NCBI RefSeq assembly: GCF_019130065.1
Contig: NZ_JAHSPG010000016.1
Span: forward strand, 434,001-498,000
Source of the DNA: Pinibacter aurantiacus
GTDB taxonomy: Bacteria; Bacteroidota; Bacteroidia; Chitinophagales; Chitinophagaceae
Direction of reading: 5' to 3'
Length of the DNA: 64,000 nt
Shown here: positions 8,372 through 16,677 of the stretch, one piece after another
How positions within the stretch are numbered: position 1 is the stretch's first letter
Layout of the letters: the number at the start of each line of letters is the position of its first letter
Translations under genes and position numbers: made by a program
Notes under the pieces: model-generated
Database searches by the model: none
Told to the model about the DNA's origin: nothing
What the model saw: the letters and a program-made list of their open reading frames with translations, nothing else

Positions 8372-8857
8372 TTAGTTATTAGTTGTTAGTGCTTTTTGTT
8401 TAACCAGTTTCTTCATCGCATTGGCTACACCTAAGTGCAGGCTCACATGCGCCGTGATACAAGTAAGTAGCTCATCCATTGTTGCCATTTCATACTTGAA
8501 GGTGATAGTTGCAAATGGAGTAATCTTGTTAAACACGCCGTTCGCGTAATCTTTTTCGATTTTATCCAAATATGAAAATGCGAGACCTTTTAATTCTTCA
8601 AATTCTTCTTTCGTTACAAAATCACCTGGTTTTGTTCCTCTGTTGTATTTCGCCAAAAGCGGAACCTGAAAAGTTGTATCAACACCAGTGCGCAAATAAC
8701 ACAATGCAGGTGTTGTGTTCACAATATGCCCGAAATTCCAGATGATATTGTTGTTATAACCTTCCGGTATTTCATTGAGTTGCTCGATGGTTAGATCGCT
8801 CATGAGCTCGATGAAATTTTCGTTGATTCTTCTGATGTATTTTAAAGCGTATTGCAT
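8372..8857 (-). CDS. DinB family protein
   Basis: A 161-residue four-helix-bundle protein of the DinB/YfiT-like group. The histidines expected to bind a divalent metal are visible in WNFGHIVNT (near residue 48) and ITAHVSLHLG (near residue 137). Members of the superfamily include metal-dependent thiol transferases such as mycothiol- or bacillithiol-dependent enzymes; the activity here is unknown. It is inserted between ilvN and ilvC on the same strand. The final residues (ALTTNN) and stop codon are encoded by a TTAGTTGTT-type repeat, so the native C-terminus has probably been replaced. Confidence 0.82.
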   Translation of the reverse strand: MQYALKYIRRINENFIELMSDLTIEQLNEIPEGYNNNIIWNFGHIVNTTPALCYLRTGVDTTFQVPLLAKYNRGTKPGDFVTKEEFEELKGLAFSYLDKIEKDYANGVFNKITPFATITFKYEMATMDELLTCITAHVSLHLGVANAMKKLVKQKALTTNN

Positions 8858-8861
8858 TTGA

Positions 8862-8967
8862 GTTGTTTGTTGTTAGTTATTAGTTGTTAGACTTTATTGA
8901 CGGTTATTCGTTATTAGGAATGACTTTGTAATAAAGTCTAGCAACTAACAACCATCAACTAACAACT
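8862..8967. repeat. Inverted repeat, GTTGTTAG family
   Basis: Left arm (GTTGTTAGTTATTAGTTG and onward) and right arm (CAACTAACAACCATCAACTA) can pair, and AGACTTTATT/AATAAAGTCT extends the stem inward. The repeat lies between ilvN and the DinB-like gene. Relatives are at 8350-8390 (single arm), 48194-48280 and 50755-50831. Confidence 0.75.
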
Positions 8968-9556
8968 ACATCGTAAACACTTCATCCTGCTTATCCAAAA
9001 ACTCATTCTCTATCACTTCTTCGCCGGGTTCGTGTTCTTCAAATTCTTTTAATTTTTCGTGGAAACCTTTGCTTGCCTTGATGATCGCAATTCTTGCACT
9101 GCGAACAAATTCAATCAGGCCATACGGTTCCAATGCTTTTATCAAGCCTTCCAACTCTTCGCGGTGACCTGTTGTTTCGAACACGGTGTAATCTTTACGG
9201 ATCACAACTGCTCTTGCTCCATATTGATGCAACAGTCTTTCCACTTTTACTTTTTCTGCAATTATATCTGTTGGCACTTTGTACAAAGCCATTTCCTGCC
9301 ACACGATCTCGTCTTCTGTGTTGTAGTATGCTTTTAATACTTCCACCTGTTTCTCGATTTGACGAACCAGTTTTTTTACTACTTCTTCAAATTCGTTGAT
9401 CACGATGGTGAAGCGGTGAACGCTATCTACTTCGGAAGGAGAGGTGTTCAGGCTTTCGATATTTATTTTACGTCTGGAGAACATGATCGCAATACGATTT
9501 AGTAAACCGATCTGGTTCTCTGTGTATACCGTTATTGTGAATTCTTGTTTTGACAT
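8966..9556 (-). CDS. ilvN: Acetolactate synthase small (regulatory) subunit
   Basis: This 196-residue subunit binds valine and activates and feedback-regulates the IlvB catalytic subunit. An N-terminal ACT domain spans about residues 1-80 (FTITVYTENQIGLLNRIAIM ... RRKINIESL), followed by the ALS small-subunit C-terminal domain (YKVPTDIIAEKVKVERLL ... GLIEFVRSARIAI). The acidic tail after residue 165 is longer than the E. coli IlvN/IlvH end. The symbol ilvH would also be acceptable. It is downstream of ilvB with a 139-bp repeat-filled gap. Confidence 0.94.
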   Translation of the reverse strand: MSKQEFTITVYTENQIGLLNRIAIMFSRRKINIESLNTSPSEVDSVHRFTIVINEFEEVVKKLVRQIEKQVEVLKAYYNTEDEIVWQEMALYKVPTDIIAEKVKVERLLHQYGARAVVIRKDYTVFETTGHREELEGLIKALEPYGLIEFVRSARIAIIKASKGFHEKLKEFEEHEPGEEVIENEFLDKQDEVFTM

Positions 9557-9561
9557 ATCTG

Positions 9562-9692
9562 TTTTTTATTGGAACACTGATGACGCTGATCTGGACTGAT
9601 TTTCAATGATTTTTTTCTTTTGACTGATTGCATTCGATCTTTAAAAATCCGTGCAAATCAGTCCAATCTGTGTCATCTGTGTGCTAGTGTAT
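9562..9692. repeat. Inverted repeat, CACGGATGACAC family, between ilvB and ilvN
   Basis: The left arm (ACACTGATGACGCTGATC) and right arm (AATCTGTGTCATCTGTGTGC) are imperfect reverse complements. The element fills the ilvB-ilvN junction and belongs to the same family as 7152-7262 and 16553-16674. Confidence 0.75.
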
Positions 9693-9695
9693 TCT

Positions 9696-11453
9696 TTATT
9701 TCAAACGAATTTCGCTTACGCTGCAACCTTGTGGTACCATTGGGAAAACGTTGTTTTCTTTTCCTACCATTACTTCCAGAAGGAAGGAGCCATTGTGGTT
9801 GATCATTTCTGTTACGGCAGCTTTCAAATCAGTTCTTTGGTCGATTGATTTTCCTGCAATGCCATAAGATTTGGCCAACATTACAAAGTCCGGACTTTGG
9901 ATGTCCACAAATGAATAGCGTTTGTCATGGAACAATTGCTGCCACTGACGCACCATACCAAGGAAACGGTTGTTAAGAATAAGGATCTTAACGTTCACTT
10001 CGCTTTGCATGATGGTACCAAGTTCCTGCAATGTCATTTGGAAACCACCGTCACCGATCACTGCAACAACAGTTCTGTCAGGCGCTCCGAACTTCGCACC
10101 GATCGCTGCCGGCAACGCAAAGCCCATTGTACCCAAACCACCAGAGGTTACATTGCTTTTCGATTGATTGAATTTTGCGTAACGGCAAGCCACCATTTGG
10201 TGCTGGCCCACATCCGTTACAATAACTGCGTCTCCATTCGTCAATTCATTTACTGTTTTGATAACCTCGCCCATAGTCAGGATTTCTGATGTTGGGTTCA
10301 GCTCATCATGTATAACAGCTTCTACTTCCTGCCTTGTGTATTCGTTGAATCTCGCCAGCCATGCTTTGTGTTCTTTTTTCTCAACGAGTTGAGTAAGCAT
10401 TGGCAAGGTTTCTTTGCAATCGCCCCAAACGGGAACGGTTGATTTTACGTTCTTATCTATTTCAGAAGGATCAATATCGAGGTGGATTACTTTGGCCTGT
10501 TTTGCATATTTATCCAAACGTCCGGTAACGCGGTCATCGAAGCGCATACCGATGGCGATCAATACATCGCATTCATTTGTCAACACATTGGGGCCGTAGT
10601 TGCCGTGCATACCCAGCATGCCCACATTCAGAGGGTGATCTGTAGGCAATGCGCTTAAGCCAAGCACCGTCCATGCAGAAGGAATACCAGTTTTTTCAAT
10701 GAAGGCTTTGAATTCTTTTTCTGCTTTTCCAAGAATAACGCCCTGGCCAAACAGGATGAACGGTTTCTCTGCTGCATTGATCAGCTTCGCTGCTTCTTCA
10801 ACAAATTCTTTACGAACGATTGGTTTTGGGCGATAGCTGCGGATATGTTTGCAAGGTGTGTAACCCTGGTAAGCAAACTTTTGCAGCTGCGCATTTTTAG
10901 TGATGTCGATCAGCACCGGACCTGGCCTTCCGCTTCCCGCAATGTAGAACGCTTTCGCCAACACAGAAGGTATTTCTGTTGCATCGGTTATCTGGTAGTT
11001 CCATTTGGTAACGGGTGTTGTGATGTTCACTACATCTGTTTCCTGGAATGCATCTGTACCGAGCAGGTGAGCAAACACCTGGCCTGTGATACAAACAAGT
11101 GGCGTGCTGTCGATCATAGCGTCTGCCAAGCCTGTTACAAGATTAGTAGCGCCCGGGCCGCTGGTAGCAAAAACTACACCTGTGCGCCCGGATGTTCTTG
11201 CAAAACCTTGAGCAGCGTGAATACCGCCTTGCTCATGGCGAACAAGTATATGTTTTAAACGATCGTGATAATCGTATAGTGCATCGTAGATAGGCATTAT
11301 GGCACCACCGGGGTAACCAAATATAGTGTCCACGCCTTCAGCAATAAAAGCTTCCAACACCGCCTGCGAACCTGTTACCTCATCCACCTGCTTGCCAGAT
11401 GAGTGCGGAATTGCTTTGGGCGTTTTTGCTTCTAATGTAGTTGCGTTTGTCAT
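9696..11453 (-). CDS. ilvB: Acetolactate synthase large (catalytic) subunit
   Basis: The 585-residue TPP enzyme condenses pyruvate with pyruvate or 2-oxobutanoate, the first common step to valine, leucine and isoleucine. The N-terminal domain has GYPGGAIMPIYDAL and the catalytic Glu74 in RHEQGGIHAAQG. The C-terminal TPP and Mg site is the GDGGFQMTLQE ... ILNNRFLGMVRQ motif, with the usual spacing between GDG and NN. The approximately 20-residue extension before TGSQAVLEAF is poorly conserved. It lies between ilvD and ilvN and should form a complex with IlvN. Confidence 0.97.
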   Translation of the reverse strand: MTNATTLEAKTPKAIPHSSGKQVDEVTGSQAVLEAFIAEGVDTIFGYPGGAIMPIYDALYDYHDRLKHILVRHEQGGIHAAQGFARTSGRTGVVFATSGPGATNLVTGLADAMIDSTPLVCITGQVFAHLLGTDAFQETDVVNITTPVTKWNYQITDATEIPSVLAKAFYIAGSGRPGPVLIDITKNAQLQKFAYQGYTPCKHIRSYRPKPIVRKEFVEEAAKLINAAEKPFILFGQGVILGKAEKEFKAFIEKTGIPSAWTVLGLSALPTDHPLNVGMLGMHGNYGPNVLTNECDVLIAIGMRFDDRVTGRLDKYAKQAKVIHLDIDPSEIDKNVKSTVPVWGDCKETLPMLTQLVEKKEHKAWLARFNEYTRQEVEAVIHDELNPTSEILTMGEVIKTVNELTNGDAVIVTDVGQHQMVACRYAKFNQSKSNVTSGGLGTMGFALPAAIGAKFGAPDRTVVAVIGDGGFQMTLQELGTIMQSEVNVKILILNNRFLGMVRQWQQLFHDKRYSFVDIQSPDFVMLAKSYGIAGKSIDQRTDLKAAVTEMINHNGSFLLEVMVGKENNVFPMVPQGCSVSEIRLK

Positions 11454-11469
11454 GATTTCTATTTTAATT

Positions 11470-11570
11470 GAGAGTTGAGAATTGAGAGTTGAGAGTTGCT
11501 AGTTGATTATTGTTAGTTGTTTTTTCCTTGGGAGTTTTTCACTCTCAATTCTCAACTTTCAACTCTCCAC
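11470..11570. repeat. Inverted repeat, GAGAGTTGAGAATTG family, between ilvD and ilvB
   Basis: The left arm repeats GAGAGTTGAGAATTGAGAG and the right arm repeats its complement (CTCTCAATTCTCAACTTTC). The same family appears at 13806-13901 after leuB and at 52979-53045 between sufB and sufC. Confidence 0.78.
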
Positions 11571-11573
11571 TCA

Positions 11574-13253
11574 TTAAGCTTCGTCCGTTACACAACCTTC
11601 TGCTGCCGATTTCACTGATACTGCATATTTGTACAAAAGACCTTTTGTTGCTTTCAGTGCCGGTTGCTTCCAGTTGGCTTTTCTTTTTGCAATCACTTCA
11701 TCTGAAACTTTCAACGTGATGGTATTTTTTACAGCATCCAGTTCAATGGTGTCATTATCTTCAACGAATGCCAGCAAACCACCTGAAAAAGCTTCAGGAG
11801 TGATGTGACCGACGACGAATCCGTGTGTGCCACCGCTAAACCTGCCGTCTGTGATCAATGCCACAGATTTACCCAAACCTGCGCCAATAATAGCAGAGGT
11901 AGGTTTCAACATTTCCGGCATGCCCGGTGCGCCTTTAGGACCAATATTTCTGATTACAACCACGTCACCAGCGTGAACGCGGCCGCTTTGTATACCTTGA
12001 ATTAAGTGATGTTCTCCGTCGAAAACTCTTGCCGGTCCTTCAAAACGCTCACCTTCTTTACCGGAGATCTTAGCAACGCTTCCGCCTTCTGCGAGGTTGC
12101 CGTATAATATTTGTAAGTGCCCTGTAGCTTTTATTGGAGTCTCCAGGGGCAAAATGATTTTTTGTTTGTCGAAATCAAGAGCAGGAGCTTCTGCAAGATT
12201 TTCTGCTAATGTTTTACCTGTTACAGTTAAACAATCGCCATGCAGCAAACCTTTGCTCAGTAAGTATTTCATTACAGCAGGAATACCGCCATGCTCATGC
12301 AGATCCTGCATTAAATATTTTCCGCTTGGTTTGAAATCAGCCAATACAGGAATGCGATCGCTGATTGTTTGGAAGTCATCCTGTGACAATTCTACGTCAA
12401 CAGCTTTTGCCATTGCCAACAGGTGAAGAACCGCGTTGGTACTGCCGCCAGTTACCATGATCGTCACGATTGCATTTTCGAATGCTTTACGCGTCATGAT
12501 ATCTTTTGGTTTGATATCTTTTTCAAGCAGTAAACGAATTGCTTTACCTGCGTCTTCACACTCTTTTCTTTTCTCTTCGCTTAATGCAGGGTTTGAAGAA
12601 GAATAAGGAAGGCTCATGCCCAATGCTTCAATAGCTGCGGCCATTGTGTTTGCCGTGTACATACCGCCGCAAGCGCCGGCACCAGGGCAGGCATGTTGTA
12701 TGATACCTTTGAAATCTGCTTCGTCAAGAGTACCTGCGATCTTTTGTCCCAAGGCTTCAAATGCAGATACAATGTTTAAATCTTGTCCTTTATAATGTCC
12801 CGGAGCAATTGTGCCGCCGTACACCATGATAGAAGGGCGATTCAAGCGACCCATTGCTATCAAAGAACCCGGCATGTTTTTGTCGCAACCGGGAACGGTG
12901 ATCAATCCATCATAATATTGTGCACCGCAAACTGCTTCAATAGAATCTGCAATTACGTCGCGGCTCACCAATGAATAACGCATACCATCTGTACCATTAC
13001 TCATACCATCGCTTACGCCAATGGTATTGAAAACAAGACCCACAAGACCATTGTCCCACACACCTTTCTTAATGACTCTTGACAGGTCATTCAAGTGCAT
13101 ATTACAAGGGTTGCCATCGAAACCCATGCTTGCGATGCCGACCTGTGCCTTCTGAAAATCTTCTTCTTTAAAGCCAATTGCATACAGCTGAGCCTGCGCC
13201 GCAGGTTGCGTTTCGTCTTGAGTTAATGTTTTCGAGTATTTATTAAGTTCCAT
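11574..13253 (-). CDS. ilvD: Dihydroxy-acid dehydratase
   Basis: IlvD dehydrates 2,3-dihydroxy acids to the 2-oxo acids of valine and isoleucine using an Fe-S cluster. The 559-residue protein has the cluster cysteines Cys50 (GNPCNMHL), Cys123 ([11 protein letters not shown]) and Cys195 ([15 protein letters not shown]), and the C-terminal [15 protein letters not shown] motif of the IlvD/Edd family. It is the first structural gene after the ilv attenuator, 337 bp downstream of the terminator. Its cluster requirement links it to the suf operon elsewhere in this window. Confidence 0.97.
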   Translation of the reverse strand: MELNKYSKTLTQDETQPAAQAQLYAIGFKEEDFQKAQVGIASMGFDGNPCNMHLNDLSRVIKKGVWDNGLVGLVFNTIGVSDGMSNGTDGMRYSLVSRDVIADSIEAVCGAQYYDGLITVPGCDKNMPGSLIAMGRLNRPSIMVYGGTIAPGHYKGQDLNIVSAFEALGQKIAGTLDEADFKGIIQHACPGAGACGGMYTANTMAAAIEALGMSLPYSSSNPALSEEKRKECEDAGKAIRLLLEKDIKPKDIMTRKAFENAIVTIMVTGGSTNAVLHLLAMAKAVDVELSQDDFQTISDRIPVLADFKPSGKYLMQDLHEHGGIPAVMKYLLSKGLLHGDCLTVTGKTLAENLAEAPALDFDKQKIILPLETPIKATGHLQILYGNLAEGGSVAKISGKEGERFEGPARVFDGEHHLIQGIQSGRVHAGDVVVIRNIGPKGAPGMPEMLKPTSAIIGAGLGKSVALITDGRFSGGTHGFVVGHITPEAFSGGLLAFVEDNDTIELDAVKNTITLKVSDEVIAKRKANWKQPALKATKGLLYKYAVSVKSAAEGCVTDEA

Positions 13254-13589
13254 GGTTGAGCCGTTGATTTATATTTTATATGACGTTATCAATATTTTTT
13301 CACGCCCGCCTGAATGACTTTCGTCGGGCAGGCAAAGCTTCGTAAGGAGCAAAGGCGCGTAAGTTAGTTTTCTTTTGGACGATCTGTATTACTACTATTA
13401 AGCATAGTTGTGTCACTCACTTCAGCTTTTAATTCTTTATTGAACAAACTTCAATAGATCAATAGAATTACAACAGCTGAACGGAGCGTCGCAAGTAAAG
13501 CTTAATCAAAGAACTAATGTTGACCAACAATATCCGTGTAAATCCGTCTAATCTGTGTCATCCGTGTGCCAATTGGTTTACCGCCTAAA
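13254..13589. other. Long 5' untranslated region of ilvD
   Basis: No gene is visible in this 336-bp stretch between the attenuator terminator and ilvD. It contains single arms of two repeat families: a GCAAAGGCGC-type arm around 13335-13360 and a GTGTCATCCGTGTGCCA arm ending near 13571. CCCGCC and GGGCAGGC around 13304-13332 could pair weakly. These look like repeat debris rather than control elements. Confidence 0.55.
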
Positions 13590-13618
13590 AGCAAAAAACC
13601 CGCCTTTTTGGAGGCGGG
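13590..13618 (-). terminator. Attenuator terminator upstream of ilvD
   Basis: Read on the minus strand, ACCCGCC (13618-13612) pairs with GGCGGGT (13603-13597) across an 8-nt loop and is followed by six T (13597-13592). It comes 29 nt after the leader peptide stop codon. Its 5' arm also contains CCGCCTCC (13616-13609), which can instead pair over 8 positions, one of them G-U, with GGAGGTGG (13661-13654) in the last codons of the leader peptide. That alternative pairing would be the antiterminator. Confidence 0.9.
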
Positions 13619-13646
13619 TCTTATATATCGCATTACTTACTTTATA

Positions 13647-13745
13647 CTTAGATACCACCTCCGTTAATTGCAGGAATAATAATGACAACCACCACAATAA
13701 TAATTGCGATTTGGCTAATGACATTATGTATTCTGCTTTGTAACA
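13647..13745 (-). CDS. ilvL: ilv operon leader peptide (attenuator), 32 residues
   Basis: This short gene is read on the minus strand. It encodes a 32-residue peptide starting MLQSRIHNVISQ, followed by IAIIIVVVVIIIPAI and ending NGGGI. Sixteen of 32 residues are Ile or Val, ten of them in a row (15-24), as in the E. coli ilvGMEDA leader. A ribosome starved for Ile- or Val-tRNA would stall on this run, leaving GGAGGTGG free to pair with the terminator arm and allowing read-through to ilvD-B-N-C-A. A ribosome reaching the stop codon would cover it, so the terminator would form. The start lies about 10 nt after the predicted transcription start. Peptide, terminator and pairing are seen directly; the mechanism is inferred from known attenuators. 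Confidence 0.9.
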
Positions 13746-13762
13746 TGAAGTGTGTTATAAAA

Positions 13763-13793
13763 GCGAATATACAACCGCCTGTTTAGAAAACAA
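13763..13793 (-). promoter_or_regulatory. Predicted promoter of the ilv leader and operon
   Basis: On the minus strand TTTG (13793-13790), a 19-bp spacer and TATATTCG (13770-13763) match the Bacteroidota TTTG-N19-TAnnTTTG promoter, with one mismatch in the -7 box. Transcription would start near 13756, just ahead of the leader ATG at 13745. It lies between leuB and the leader peptide, so the ilv genes can be transcribed separately from the leu genes. Confidence 0.7.
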
Positions 13794-13805
13794 AGAACTT
13801 TTTTT

Positions 13806-13901
13806 AGTGGAGAGTTGAAAGTTGAGAATTGAGAGTTAAATTTTTAATGAAAAACCGCAACTAAAATATAACTCTCAACTCTCCATTCTCCACTCTCAAC
13901 T
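13806..13901. repeat. Inverted repeat, GAGAGTTGAGAATTG family, after leuB
   Basis: GGAGAGTTGAAAGTTGAGAA (from about 13809) is mirrored by CTCTCAACTCTCCATTCTCC (from about 13872). The right arm touches the leuB stop codon. As a hairpin at the end of the leu transcript it could stabilise or terminate it. Confidence 0.75.
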
Positions 13902-15015
13902 AGATTATCGTTGACTTTCTCAACTCAATATTTGCCTGGTTAATATCTCCCGGAATTTTATTGCTCACAAAATCTGCGATCAGGTCGCCGATAGTGGAGG
14001 TGAAATAGAAATTAACCGGATCGATATCTTTTGTAACGAATTTATTGTTGATGGTCCATTCTACACCTTCGCGAACAACTTGTGCCTCTTTGTTTAATCC
14101 AAAGTGATCAAGCAACATTGCAGCGGAAAGGATAGAACCCAAAGGATTCGCAATGTCTTTACCAGCCGCCTGCGGGTAAGAACCGTGTATTGGCTCGAAC
14201 AATGCAGAACCGTTTCCTACAGATGCAGATGGCAATAAACCAAGTGAACCGCTGATCACGCTTGCCTCATCGCTGATGATGTCGCCAAACATGTTTTCAG
14301 TAAGCACCACATCAAATTGTTTTGGATTCACGATGATCTGCATAGCAGCGTTGTCCACGAAAAGGAAATCAACCGCTACGTCGCTATATTGCGGAGCAAG
14401 TTCCTGGATAACTTTTCTCCAAAGTCTTGAAGTTTCAAGAACGTTGGCCTTGTCGACCAACGTTAATTTTTTTCTTCTCTTCTGTGCATACTGAAATGCA
14501 AGATGTGCCACTCTTTCAATTTCCTCGCGGCTGTAAGAGCACTCATCAAAAGCATACGTTTTTTCTTCGTTTGTTTCCTTCTTGCCAAAGTAGATACCAC
14601 CTGTAAGTTCGCGGAAGATGATGAAATCAACTTCTTCCAGTTGCTTAGCTTTCAATGGTGATAAGTGTTGCAGAGAAGGGTACGTAATTACGGGCCTGAT
14701 GTTTGCGAACAGTTGTAACGATTTTCTAAGCTTCAGTAAGCCTTGCTCAGGACGAACTTTTGCATTAGGATCGTTATCGTATTTGGGGTGACCTATTGCT
14801 CCGAATAAAATGGCATCGCTGTTAAGACAAACTTCGATTGTTTCGTCTGGCAGAGGATTGCCGGTTTTGTCAATGGCATCTGCGCCCATTAAACACTCTG
14901 TGTAATGAAATTCGTGACCGTATTGTTTTGCTACAGCGTCCAATACTTTAATAGATTGTTGTGTAACTTCTGGTCCGATACCATCTCCTAAAATGACAGC
15001 TATTTTCTTGTTCAT
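13900..15015 (-). CDS. leuB: 3-isopropylmalate dehydrogenase
   Basis: LeuB oxidises and decarboxylates 3-isopropylmalate with NAD+, giving the 2-oxo precursor of leucine. The 371-residue protein has the typical N-terminus KIAVILGDGIGPEV, the substrate loop with LLKLRKSLQLFANIRPV, the Mg-binding region ENMFGDIISDEASVISGSLG, and the NAD-site segment EPIHGSYPQAAGKDIANPLG. Length is normal. It is 13 bp downstream of the tandem ABC ATPase gene and is the last gene before the ilv attenuator. Confidence 0.97.
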   Translation of the reverse strand: MNKKIAVILGDGIGPEVTQQSIKVLDAVAKQYGHEFHYTECLMGADAIDKTGNPLPDETIEVCLNSDAILFGAIGHPKYDNDPNAKVRPEQGLLKLRKSLQLFANIRPVITYPSLQHLSPLKAKQLEEVDFIIFRELTGGIYFGKKETNEEKTYAFDECSYSREEIERVAHLAFQYAQKRRKKLTLVDKANVLETSRLWRKVIQELAPQYSDVAVDFLFVDNAAMQIIVNPKQFDVVLTENMFGDIISDEASVISGSLGLLPSASVGNGSALFEPIHGSYPQAAGKDIANPLGSILSAAMLLDHFGLNKEAQVVREGVEWTINNKFVTKDIDPVNFYFTSTIGDLIADFVSNKIPGDINQANIELRKSTII

Positions 15016-15028
15016 AGTATGTGTTTAA

Positions 15029-16543
15029 TTAAGCAGTTAATAAATTTTTTTGTGGGTACTCTTGTATAGTTGCTTTGCCGTGTTCGAGAAGAATCATTTT
15101 ATTTACCGCCGCCGGAACTTCTTCCGCGTAGTGGCTTACGTAAATAAGTGTTCGCTGATCGTCCTCACACAAAGCATCTACCAATTCTATAAAATTGTTT
15201 TTTTGTAGTTGATCCAATCCCTGGCATGGTTCGTCAAGAATGAGCAGGGGAGGATTTTTAACCATTGCTCTTGCTAACAAAGCAAGTCGCTGCTGGCTGG
15301 CAGAAAGAGCCGATAATAATTTGGACCCATAAGCAGTTAGTTCGAAATAGTCGAGCCATTTATTTACCTGCTCTTCCTGTTCTTTATTGATGTGTTTGAA
15401 TAAACCTATTGTATCAAATAATCCGGAAGCAACCGCCTGGAAACAGTTTACCGTATTATCAAAGTACCATTGCAGTTCAGGAGAAACATAACCGATATTT
15501 TTCTTAATGTCCCAGATGCTTTCACCGGAACCTCGGCGTTTGTCAAACAAATAGATTTCGTTTGCGTATGCCTGTGGATTATCGCCGGTGATTAAACTTA
15601 GGAGTGTAGATTTTCCTGCACCATTGTGACCTTTCAGTAACCATTTTTCTCCACGATTCACTTTCCAGTCAATGTTATGTAGAATTTCTTTTTCACCATA
15701 TTTCACAGAAACGTTTTTCATTTCTATGGTGGTAGAAAAATCGCATTGCAGAGACGGATAATTATCCGTCTGTACGGTGCGCACAGTGTTGGAAGCGACG
15801 GCGGGAAGAAAATCAAATGATTTGGCTGGCGCAAATTCTTTCAGATGTCCGTCTTGCAGATACGCAACGTGCGTGATAGCCGATGGCACATCCGCATGAT
15901 CGCAAATGATGATGAATGTTGTACCATTTGCTGCTAATTCGTTGATCAGCGTTTTTAATTTTTTTCTTGTTTCAATATCCAAACCAACAAACGGTTCGTC
16001 GAGTATCAATACATCAGGCTTTTGCAGTAAAGCTTTGATGATTTGAAAGCGTTTGTGTTCGCCGCTGGATAATTGCAACAAAGGCGCGTCTATTCGATGC
16101 GCCATGTCAAGTAGAGACAGATAATTATCTGTCTCCAGAGACGCATAATTATCTGCATGCAGAGACGGATTATCATCCGTCTGTACGGCCGCACAATTTT
16201 CCAATTCTTCCCTTACAGTAGCTGCGTCCTGCGCATCCATGCTATTGAACCTTTGCTGGTAATAGAAGGTGCTGACATTGGAGCGGTTCTTAAAGTGGTA
16301 ATGCTGATCCACCATAATGATGTGTGGTTGAGCAGCATTGCCATCATCATCATGAAAAGCAATCGTTCCTTCGTGGAAAATTTTTCCGGCAATAGCTTTG
16401 GCAAGCAATGTTTTACCACTTCCCGAAACACCTGTAATCATAAGGTGTTCGCCTTTGTTAAGCGTAAACGAAATATTATCCAGCACAGCTTTTCCAAGCC
16501 ATGTGAGTTTAATATTGTTTACTATCGTTGAAGTGGTGGTCAT
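15029..16543 (-). CDS. Tandem ABC ATPase (ModF-like) with repeat-derived insertions
   Basis: The 504-residue protein from the ATG at 16543 has two ABC nucleotide-binding domains and no membrane segment. Domain 1 has Walker A GVSGSGKT (38-45), signature LSSGEHKRF (about 158-166) and Walker B VLILDEP. Domain 2 has Walker A GHNGAGKS (about 305-312), a degenerate signature LSASQQRLA and Walker B LLILDEP. This is the layout of E. coli ModF. Its job is unknown; it lies inside the leu operon between leuD and leuB. Four copies of a GAGAC(n)GTCTC palindrome are translated in frame: three at residues about 119-145, repeating a DNYxSL pattern, and one at about 257-267 between the two domains. The reading frame remains intact. 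Confidence 0.85.
   Translation of the reverse strand: MTTTSTIVNNIKLTWLGKAVLDNISFTLNKGEHLMITGVSGSGKTLLAKAIAGKIFHEGTIAFHDDDGNAAQPHIIMVDQHYHFKNRSNVSTFYYQQRFNSMDAQDAATVREELENCAAVQTDDNPSLHADNYASLETDNYLSLLDMAHRIDAPLLQLSSGEHKRFQIIKALLQKPDVLILDEPFVGLDIETRKKLKTLINELAANGTTFIIICDHADVPSAITHVAYLQDGHLKEFAPAKSFDFLPAVASNTVRTVQTDNYPSLQCDFSTTIEMKNVSVKYGEKEILHNIDWKVNRGEKWLLKGHNGAGKSTLLSLITGDNPQAYANEIYLFDKRRGSGESIWDIKKNIGYVSPELQWYFDNTVNCFQAVASGLFDTIGLFKHINKEQEEQVNKWLDYFELTAYGSKLLSALSASQQRLALLARAMVKNPPLLILDEPCQGLDQLQKNNFIELVDALCEDDQRTLIYVSHYAEEVPAAVNKMILLEHGKATIQEYPQKNLLTA
15748..15777. repeat. Palindromic element inside the ABC ATPase gene (copy 4)
   Basis: AGACGGATAATTATCCGTCT at 15752-15771 is a perfect 20-bp palindrome with GCAGAG before and GTACGG after it. 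It is translated in frame as VQTDNYPSL in the linker between the two ATPase domains. It belongs to the same family as 16111-16188 and the intergenic pair at 25421-25505. Confidence 0.85.
16111..16188. repeat. Three tandem palindromic elements inside the ABC ATPase gene
   Basis: A perfect 22-bp palindrome lies at 16114-16135 (GAGACAGATAATT then its mirror), a degenerate copy at about 16137-16160, and AGACGGAT-tatc-ATCCGTCT at 16163-16182. All three are translated without breaking the frame, giving the repeated peptide pattern DN(Y/P)xSL. The last copy has the same TATC spacer as the intergenic element at 25481-25501. Confidence 0.85.
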
Positions 16544-16552
16544 TAAATTTTG

Positions 16553-16674
16553 TTTGCACACAGATGACACGGATTAGACGGATTTTCACTGATCTTTTTT
16601 ATTTAGACTAATCGAATTCTATTTTTACGAATCCGTGTAAATCTGTCTAATCCGTGTCATCCGTGTGCCATTCT
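16553..16674. repeat. Inverted repeat, CACGGATGACAC family, between leuD and the ABC gene
   Basis: ACAGATGACACGGATTAGAC in the left arm is mirrored by GTCTAATCCGTGTCATCCGT in the right arm; this is the best-conserved pair of its family in the window. An ATG in the left arm would extend the ABC gene by nine codons, but that extension is repeat sequence and was not used. Confidence 0.82.
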
Positions 16675-16677
16675 TTT

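Noticed and set aside
9059-9399. Overlapping rightward frames opposite ilvN
   Set aside because: They are antisense shadows of a clear ACT-domain gene with Cys/Phe/Leu-rich, non-protein-like composition.
13555-13743. Rightward open frame with an Asn/His-rich stretch between leuB and ilvD
   Set aside because: It is the antisense of the ilv leader peptide; the Asn/His run mirrors the Ile/Val codons on the other strand, where promoter, terminator and antiterminator fit.
15029-16543. Frameshift or pseudogene in the ABC ATPase because of the inserted palindromes
   Set aside because: The frame is intact and both domains keep Walker A and B motifs; only the second signature is degenerate, as in relatives of ModF.
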